Part shown: one piece after another, positions 57,245 through 64,000 of the stretch
Layout: each line of letters starts with the position of its first letter
Position numbering within the stretch: position 1 is the stretch's first letter
Assembly (NCBI GenBank): GCA_001599595.1
Contig: BCHH01000007.1
Location: forward strand, 2,560,719 to 2,624,718
DNA from: Beverwykella pulmonaria
Taxonomy: Eukaryota; Ascomycota; Dothideomycetes; Pleosporales; Melanommataceae
Length of the DNA: 64,000 nt
Direction of reading: 5' to 3'
Translations under genes and position numbers: made by a program
The notes under the pieces: generated by a model
The model's database searches: none
Told to the model about the DNA's origin: nothing
Seen by the model: only the letters and a program-made list of their open reading frames with translations

Positions 57245-59999
57245 CGCGTCGACTGTGTGCTTTGCGCACTAACAACGACAACAACAATGCGTACGGTATG
57301 GGTGAGAGGGCGAGGAATAAGGTGCAGAGAGGTTGCGGTTCTTACCAGCAGCAGGAGGATGTCGTGGGGCCACAGCTCAGATCAGATCATGCCATGCATC
57401 CAAAACGAGCTTCTCTCCACACGGTTACAGTCAGCGGTGCAGCGTGGCAGGTCAAACGGACGGCGGACCGAGATGCAGAGGACCTCGCTCGTTACCAGGG
57501 GGGTGCACTCCTCCGCGCGTATGAGAAAGAGAGGAGACGAGCAGCGGGTCCTCGAGAGGGGAGAGGTGGTGTGATATGTGGGCTGAGCGCCGTGGAAGGA
57601 AGCCGATCGCAGAAACCGCGACCAGGTTTAGCCGCAGACACGGGAGGACGCGGGGGGCGCAGGACCGAGTACTGTGTTCGGAGAGGAGTGAAGACGACGG
57701 CCTGCCTGGATTGCGCGTAACAGAAGAGTCTTTTGGATGGAGAATTAGCACGTCTTGCAGAGTGAGGTTGAGATTGGGTTGGACCCGCGGCCAGTTCGAG
57801 ACCGCTCCTGTACGGAACAGCCCCTGGGATGTCCTGGAGTTGGGCCGAGCGCTGCCCGCATTCAGGCAGCTGCAGCCCGCTTGGTGTATCAAGGTCCGAG
57901 CGATTCGATGGCCATCGCGCCTTGTGAATTAGCGGGCGTCGAAGGCGTCTCTGCTGTGTAGGGCTGCGTGGGAACTCTTGACAGCGCAGAACCGCGGATG
58001 GACAGGACGGCGGCTTCAAAAGCTCCTCCCTTCCTGCCCCCTCCCATAGAAAACACGCACCCATTCATTCTACATACCACAAGCGTCGCAATCGCAGGCA
58101 GAGAGCAATGCGCCTCCTCCTAACCCCATGCTGTCTCGCAAATCCACACTATGGCGATCGTGGCGCCAACCAACCACTCTCCTCCACCGCCTCCTCAACG
58201 GAACTGGACAGAAGAAAATCTAGCGGGAGAACAATGAAGAGAAGCAGCCACGTGGTCGCTAACCGCTTGCGGCTGGCCTAGGGCGCCTTGGAGAGCCCTC
58301 GTCCATTGAAAGTTCAAAGCTGGCAGAGCCTCGACGACGATGACGCAAAAGAAAATATAAGAGGGCTTACTGCTGTCCATCACTCCACCCTGCCTGGCCT
58401 CAGCCTTGAGTCGTCGTACGGAACATCTGCCAAGATCTATCGAAAGCATTGAGCGAGCGAGATTCTCCTGACGAAGATTTCCATCTTAAGCGAGCATCGA
58501 GGCCATCATCGCCATGTTGGAGACGTCAATTCGCTTGTCCGAGTTGAGGCTTTGAGTGGGACAAAGGGCGCTAGTTCGCTTTGGCTAAGGGCAAACCCAA
58601 TGCGAGGACTGCTGTGGCTTTTTCTATCCTCGTGCCGGGACTTATAACACACCCCATATCTAGCCTCTAGGGACTTCGTATGTTTGACGTTTACCCGCTC
58701 AAAAAATGACAAAAGAACTCAGATGCTACGAAATCTCGACTGACCATTGGACGGAAACGATTGGTAAATGAGGAGTACTTTAGCTCGACTACATGACATG
58801 TTACACAGTTCTGGTACCACACTTTTCCTGTCATAGACGACGTCATCCGTCTCGCAGACACAAACGCTATTACGATGATGTGTAGAACATACGTACTTAC
58901 TCCAACGCCAGTTTGATGCTCCCACCATCGAAGGAATCCCTAGGTCGTCACCCCTGAATAAACTTTAGTTTTAGTGTCAGAAATAATTCTTTTAGCCAAA
59001 AAAATTCTACCTTGGGCATTCTATAAGGCCTACCGTCGCTAAACTCTAACATATCATAGAGAGGTACCTGTAATTATCGTCTTCAACAAACGGAGTGAAA
59101 TTCTCCTTCGCAAATATCTGTATATCAACATAAAGTGAGTTATCGTTGTTGCGCCCTAGCTACCAAGTCCAACTCTTGGGCTTTCTTTTCCGTTGTCTTC
59201 TTTGCATGGTATTTTAGAAAGGTGATTTTAGCTATACGCTCTTGCTGTCAAAAACTTGGAGTCGATACTACAGAAGTTCGTTTGAAGATTCGTTACAGAA
59301 CACTTTTGAATGCTATTTCCCTTACTTATTCTTACATTTCGATCACTCCTTTGACTTTTGGCTTTCCAGCGTCGCCTTTAATTTTCCGAACGAGCGATAC
59401 ACCGCAAAGTCAGGTTGTTATTGTGAATTCACACATATTTGTCCCTATCCCTACTCAAATGCAATGTACCCCTAGCTACAACTCATCATATGTACGCAAT
59501 TTGACACCAGCTTTCTGTCTTGCTATCGCGTAACCTGAACCCCGAAAAGTTGTTGACGCAATTTGCTTCCAAAGTAGAGGATCTTTCCGACCCGAAAGTA
59601 TTCGCACCATTGCTACCCCGACCCGCTGACAAACGCAAGTACCCGTACCCAGATCCAGCATTCCAAGATCAACTCAAGCTGGGGTAAGAATCCGGGGTAT
59701 GCGTTAACAGAATCTGTGGTAGACTATCTCGATGAAATACACCTGTGAAGAAGAACACAGCACAGCGTTAACCCCGGTATACGTGTTTACGACTTTGGTG
59801 TTCAGAGAGATGAACGCTAGTTCCAATCTAGCCTTGGGGTATTTCTTCTCCGCATTCCCAAGAGGGTAGGGAAGTGGAGTGTAATGGTTGTGTTCACAAA
59901 ATGGTATATACAATGCTTCTCCGTGAGCACTGATATAAGAAAGCATCCCAAAACTACAGCAATCCACAGTACCAATCAAGGCACCAATTCTCTCTCGCA
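57245..59999. other. Upstream region of srbA and gene-poor stretch (2.7 kb)
   Basis: 57.25-58.1 kb is GC-rich and full of overlapping open frames with no signature, as expected for a long 5' leader and promoter. 58.1-60.0 kb is more AT-rich. A coding-like fragment at about 59533-59687 (plus) reads NLNPEKLLTQFASKVEDL and YPYPDPAFQDQLKLG then stops; its family is unknown. Confidence 0.5.
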
Positions 60000-61138
60000 G
60001 CGGTACCTCTCTTCTCGCTCTTTCGGTCTCCTTCTCCACCATCTTCGCAAAACTCCCCACAGAGCGCCAGACAGGCTACATCAAGTGAAAGACCTTCAAA
60101 GCCAACGGTGTCAATCTCGGGGGCTGGCTCGCGCAAGAAGCCATTATTGACCATATATCCTAGAACCAGAACTGTGCGGGCACAACTGACGAATAGACGT
60201 GTTGTCCGTAACTGGGCTCACAGTGCGGACCCGTTCTCGAGCGCCGATACACGGCCTTCATCCAGCTATCTGACATCGATATGCTGGCTAGCGCGGGTGT
60301 TAACACGCCCTGAATCCCTACGACGTACGCTGCCTGGGTCAAAGTCCCCGGATCAAATTTCTACTCTTGAAATTAGGTATCGTTCTTCAGTACCATCTTC
60401 TCACACGGTATTTCCGAGTATGGCATGCACATCATTCTAGACATTCACTCATTTCCCGAAGACCTCAATGGTCGGGAAGGGCGACGATATGGCTGGTTCA
60501 ACAACACGACGAACCTCGCCTATTCACCGCAAGCCGTCGATGCGGCTCTAGTATACATCCAATCTGACACACTCGCGCCGCTCAATGAGCCTGTCAACAG
60601 CCGCGACTTCAGCACCTTCGGCACGTCCGCAACACTTTCCGAGAATGGCGCAGCCTGGGTGCTCAAATAATGCAAGCCGTCCTTTCCAAGACGTCGCCGT
60701 CAATGCAAAGATCCCCGTCATGTTCTAGGGTAACTTCAAGGGCGAAGTGTACTGGGCGCCCAAGTTCCCCACCTCGGCAAACCTCGTCTTCGACGTGCAA
60801 AATTACTACTTCACGGGCGGCACGACGGATTCAGACGCCTTTTCCGGCGCCATCTACGAGTACGCAAAGATCTCGGTTGGCAATAACGTGTTCCCTGTCT
60901 TCGTTGGTGAGTGGTCAATTGAGACCGTGGTCAACAACAAGTCTGCGGATCGCAGAAAGAACTTGAATACAGGGTTGTGGGGGTTTGGAAAGTATATACA
61001 GGGACAGGCGTTCTGGATGGCAAAGTTCTCGGGGAATGTTGTCGTCGCAGGAGAGTCCAGGGCGACTATTGGAATTGGCTGGGGTTTGTGGACCTAGGGA
61101 TTGTGAATGCGATGGAGGGCAAGCAGTATTGTTCGTAG
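60000..61138 (+). pseudogene. GH5 exo-1,3-beta-glucosidase, decayed
   Basis: Read on the plus strand, the family order of fungal exo-1,3-beta-glucanases (GH5) is clear: a hydrophobic leader-like start, GVNLGGWL, QCGPVLERRYTAFIQLSDID, AGVNTP..PTTYAAWVKVPGS, YGMHIILDIHSFPEDLNG, LAPLNEP with the acid/base Glu, WAPKFPTSANLVFDVQNYYF, and VGEWSIETV with the nucleophile Glu. One frame has stops at 60086, 60161, 60194, 60209, 60311, 60368, 60374 and 60668; a shift then leads to a second frame with a stop at 60726, and another shift near 61055 is needed to reach DYWNWLGFVDLGIVNA and the TAG at 61136-61138. The enzyme would have trimmed cell-wall or plant beta-glucans. Several stops equal TGG-to-TAG/TGA or CAG-to-TAG changes. 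Confidence 0.92.
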
Positions 61139-61780
61139 ATGGGGCGTATGACGTACTTGGGGAGAGTACGGTACCGAAAACGATGCTTGAAGGCTGGAGG
61201 ACGTTATCAGATTAAGGGGAGATATATTAGTTTGAGTCGAGGTCAACATAGATGGTGTTCCTAATATAGTAGCACATTGTGTTCACTACGCGCTTTTACT
61301 TACCAATGATATGAGACTGACAAGTGCGCCCTGAAAACTTACATTAAACTCAAGCTTAATTGGAGCAGAGAGCACTTAGTGCCTAACCGCTAGAAACTGT
61401 CGTGATGTGACGAAGTAGATAGAGTGATAATTGATGTATTGACTTTACGGAGGAGCTATCGAAGAAATATCTATAATCATACCAAGCACGCTAGGAGCCT
61501 GCCAAGATAGTGAATCGCAAACATAGAGGTGAGTCACATGAGCAAACATATAGGTGGCTCATCATGTGACCTACAGGCCGACAGAAACCAAGTGCAGAGA
61601 AGGTCCTTGAGGTGGGAATCTCAACTTTAATTACAAGAGTCATGCCGCTAATAAATCTCCAACAACCTCAATGACTGAGCGATTAACACAATCTGTATCC
61701 TCTAACCAGTAACACTTATTTAGACTACTACTTGTGCATGCAGAAGAATATGGACGCTTGCCTCAAGTATTAGTCCCGTT
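61139..61780. other. Intergenic, no gene seen
   Basis: Follows the GH5 relic. Contains a short near-repeat (GGTGAGTCACATGAGCAAACATAT / GGTGGCTCATCATGTGACC) at about 61529-61575. No gene. Confidence 0.5.
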
Positions 61781-61834
61781 CGATGCTTCACCAAACACCG
61801 CTGTTGTAGAGTTCGCAGTGAGGATAATACCATT

Positions 61835-62330
61835 GGAAGTCGCGGAAGCGCTGCTCAATAGGCTTGTTGAAGAGCTGTCAGTTGAATGCCATCAACGGGA
61901 GTTATCCAAGTGTGACTATTGCAAGTCTTATCAATAGTGATGGAGGTATTGTTGATGGGAATGCCTGAAGTCTAGCTACCAGAAGTCCCGTTCACTAGAA
62001 TTGTGTAAGTGCCGCCGATGCAAGTTATCGAATTGCTGTTAATCCAAGTCCTGCCGACAGAAGAGGATGGAACGTATTGCTAATTAGAGTCGTGTAAGTG
62101 CCGCTGATAGCAGTTATACTACCTAGAAGCTTCACAGCGCTGCTGAATAGGACTGGCAAATTACCGTCATTGGAATTTTTGTCAACGAGAGTCGTCAAAG
62201 TGTAATTATTGGAAGCCCTGTAAATGGGGATGGAGGTATTACTGATATCATTCGTGAAGAGCGACCAAAAAAATTCCCTGTAAGCAGGAGCTGAGGAAGT
62301 ACCGCTACATAGAAAGTAAATCGATCTGCA
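61835..62330. repeat. Two diverged ~290-base repeat units, probably of a repeat protein relic
   Basis: Matching blocks occur twice, about 290 bases apart: AGCGCTGCT(C/G)AATAGG (61845 and 62141), AAGTGT(G/A)A(C/T)TATTG (61907 and 62198) and GATGGAGGTATT (61938 and 62231). A third block, GTGTAAGTGCCGC(C/T)GAT, occurs at about 62005 and 62091. The minus strand reads Ser/Thr/Asn-rich units such as NTSIPIYRASNNYTLTTLVD and ITAISGTYTTLISNTF. This looks like the remains of a Thr-rich surface protein with repeats, broken by stops. Confidence 0.5.
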
Positions 62331-62399
62331 AATAAGAGAACTAACCGTAGCCAACCTACACGCCGACTTCAACTAAGCTTTGGGCTTACTCTGCATATC

Positions 62400-63720
62400 G
62401 CCGTAGAGCCAGTCTCGGGAATCTTCGTAGCTAGGAAAATCTACTTCAAATTTGTACTCTCGATCCCGCTAGTCGAAATCATCCAAGAGGCTTTCGGTCG
62501 GTGGTCTTCTCGCCGGAGGATACTCTCGTCAAAATCGATCTAGTCAAAACTTCTTCACTCCTATTTTGTTGCCATCTCTGCGATGCCGAGGACGTCATTA
62601 ATATAGCACCAGCTTCCCCACATCAAGCATACTATAGGATTTTCGGGCGCACCGTCTGTCTTTCTGAAGGGCATGTTCTGCGTTAAGAAAGGTTGTACAA
62701 CTCAAAGAGCTTCTGAGCGGGAGATACAGATGTCGAAACTTCCCGTTGTATGGATGGTAATGTTCAATATCGGGGCGTTCGTCGAAAATATTGCTCTGAT
62801 TCCTGGTGTTTCAAAGGTCTATTCTCCGTCCAAAATAGTTGTATCAATTCGAAAAGCTTGGTGTATAGGAATGAAACACGGCGTATCTCGACAGTTTCGA
62901 GCATCTCCATCGTATGATTACTAAAATGATACATTTCGGGGCTTCTTCGATACACACTAATCTTCTAACCTTTTGAGCACTCTCTGAATCGGTAAAAGTG
63001 GTACGAATTCTAGTAATTCCCGACCCGAGAATGCATGGAGGCTCGTCCGAGAAGTTTAAAAGTGTTGTACAGCTGCCAAAGTCTAAACTCTTTGAGGCTG
63101 TTCCACGAGATTTCTCTATTTTTACCTCATTTTAGTATTTATGAATGCGCTCTTTTTATGCAGTCATTCCCTAAGGGGGTAACACGGCGTTATTGACAAA
63201 ATGCCTTCCTAAGTTTGCTCTTTGGTGGCTGGGCTTGACGAGATAATGAGGGGAAATAGAAAATCAAGAAGGGAAATTACCAATTCTCAAGCACATACTT
63301 ACCTCCAGAGAATACCAACAGCCTTCCTCATACATTCAAATCACATCAGAATGGTCGATGCTTGTGAGACGTCTCTCGTCCTCAAATCCGAAATTAATCC
63401 TAACGCTGATATACCGCGACCTGTGCAACTGTTCGTGCTTACAGAATAGACACCCACGAGAAGATCTCTTGACGGTAATATAGCCCTGCCGTTCTTCTGA
63501 ATATCTGCTGGATACGTGAACATGTAGGCGTACGGTAGCCAATGTGAACGTGATGGGCAATTCGCCTTGTCAATCTGATCTAGAGACTGCAGCATTTTCT
63601 GCTTTTGCCCATACAAAATGGAAATCGAACAGTCAAGAAATGTACCTAGAGAAGGTGAATGTAGAGTAGACCAGACACCGTAGAGGAAAGAGCACCAAAC
63701 CTACTCTCGCACTTACTCTG
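62400..63720. other. Gene-poor end region
   Basis: No recognisable gene. Loosely similar blocks (GTTGTACAACTCAAAGAGCTT near 62692, GTTGTATCAATTCGAAAAGCTT near 62838, GTTGTACAGCTGCCAAAG near 63074) suggest old repeats. The last 280 bases hold an unassigned minus-strand open frame. Confidence 0.4.
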
Positions 63721-64000
63721 TCATTCTCCTTTCTCGAGCTGGTCATTCACTCCACAATACGCTTTTCGCCCGGGACCTTGACACGCAAAGCCTAATCTTA
63801 CATCTTCTTGGGCGAGTATAATCATGCATTGACATCGCTTGCTCAGGGTTTGTCCTTCCATCCCGCCACCTTCTGGAAGACTGGGCAACGATCGCCACCT
63901 CGCCGAGGACCCGCTCGCCCAAGATCTCAAATCTTGATAGTCGTCATCTCCGACCCATGAACTTGACAATCCAAATCCCCGACGATCAAATCCCTGAACG

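Noticed and set aside
57157..58064. Several 100-190 codon frames upstream of the SREBP gene
   Set aside because: They overlap each other on both strands in a GC-rich leader and show no family signature.
59704..60060. 118-codon minus-strand frame opposite the GH5 relic
   Set aside because: Shadow frame; the plus strand has the recognisable GH5 start region, and the minus-strand translation has no motif.
63721..63969. 82-residue minus-strand frame at the window end
   Set aside because: No signature and truncated context; could be part of a gene beyond the window but cannot be supported.
1..64000. tRNA, rRNA or CRISPR-like arrays
   Set aside because: I looked for T-loop GTTCGA contexts with matching stems and for regularly spaced repeats; isolated GTTCGA hits (for example near 5479 and 17514) lack acceptor and anticodon stems, and no spaced array was found.

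Overview
The window is nuclear DNA of a filamentous ascomycete (Pezizomycotina, most likely a dothideomycete). The signs are many short introns of about 46-104 bases (two longer, 154 and 213) with GT..AG borders and CTNAC-like branch points, a full set of fungal house-keeping and regulatory families (SREBP/SrbA, APSES MBF factor, Fta4 kinetochore protein, STRIPAK SIKE-family protein, CSC1 channel, fungal S41 peptidase), and relics of a HET-domain gene and other accessory genes. Genes are single transcription units on both strands, not operons. Exon structures given here were deduced by eye from reading frames plus splice signals; all joins listed preserve frame.

Layout. 1-786: 3' end of a type I mannose-6-phosphate isomerase. 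1.2-4.8 kb: SIKE-like coiled-coil protein, a tubby/LOR-like hypothetical protein, and the Fta4 kinetochore subunit. 6.3-13.6 kb: a CSC1/OSCA mechanosensitive channel, the dynactin p25 subunit and a long coiled-coil protein, the last two divergent. 14.4-14.9 kb: a small conserved-looking protein whose frame is broken. 14.9-21.7 kb: nearly 7 kb without a convincing gene, GC-rich over its last 3.7 kb, leading into a 1174-residue C2H2 plus fungal-specific-domain transcription factor (21.7-25.3 kb). 27.3-28.4 kb: a multispanning membrane protein. 29.6-30.9 kb: a HET-domain pseudogene. 31.3-33.7 kb: NOP16 and a ZIP zinc transporter, divergent. 34.1-34.7 kb: a protein-kinase relic. 35.2-37.5 kb: a secreted S41 peptidase. 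38.35-38.44 kb: a hairpin followed by five CACGTG boxes. 39.0-40.6 kb: an F-box-like protein with two C-terminal zinc fingers. 41.8-43.7 kb: a peroxisomal 4CL-like acyl-CoA ligase. 43.9-46.9 kb: complex I subunit NDUFB7 and an Mbp1-type APSES factor sharing a 252-base promoter. 47.3-49.1 kb: an EamA-type transporter. 50.7-52.1 kb: a decayed cysteine-rich gene. 52.6-57.2 kb: a HAD-family protein and an SREBP (SrbA) homologue. 60.0-61.1 kb: a GH5 exo-1,3-beta-glucanase pseudogene, followed by degenerate repeats up to the window end.

Most intact genes are conserved core functions (glycosylation precursor supply, mitosis and dynein transport, ribosome assembly, respiration, cell-cycle and sterol/hypoxia transcription). 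The accessory content is mainly dead: four protein-coding relics (HET, kinase, Cys-rich, GH5) lie in otherwise gene-poor stretches. I see no clear undescribed multi-gene system. The best candidates for a second look are the CACGTG/hairpin array, the decayed Cys-rich gene, and the long GC-rich leader of the C2H2 factor.
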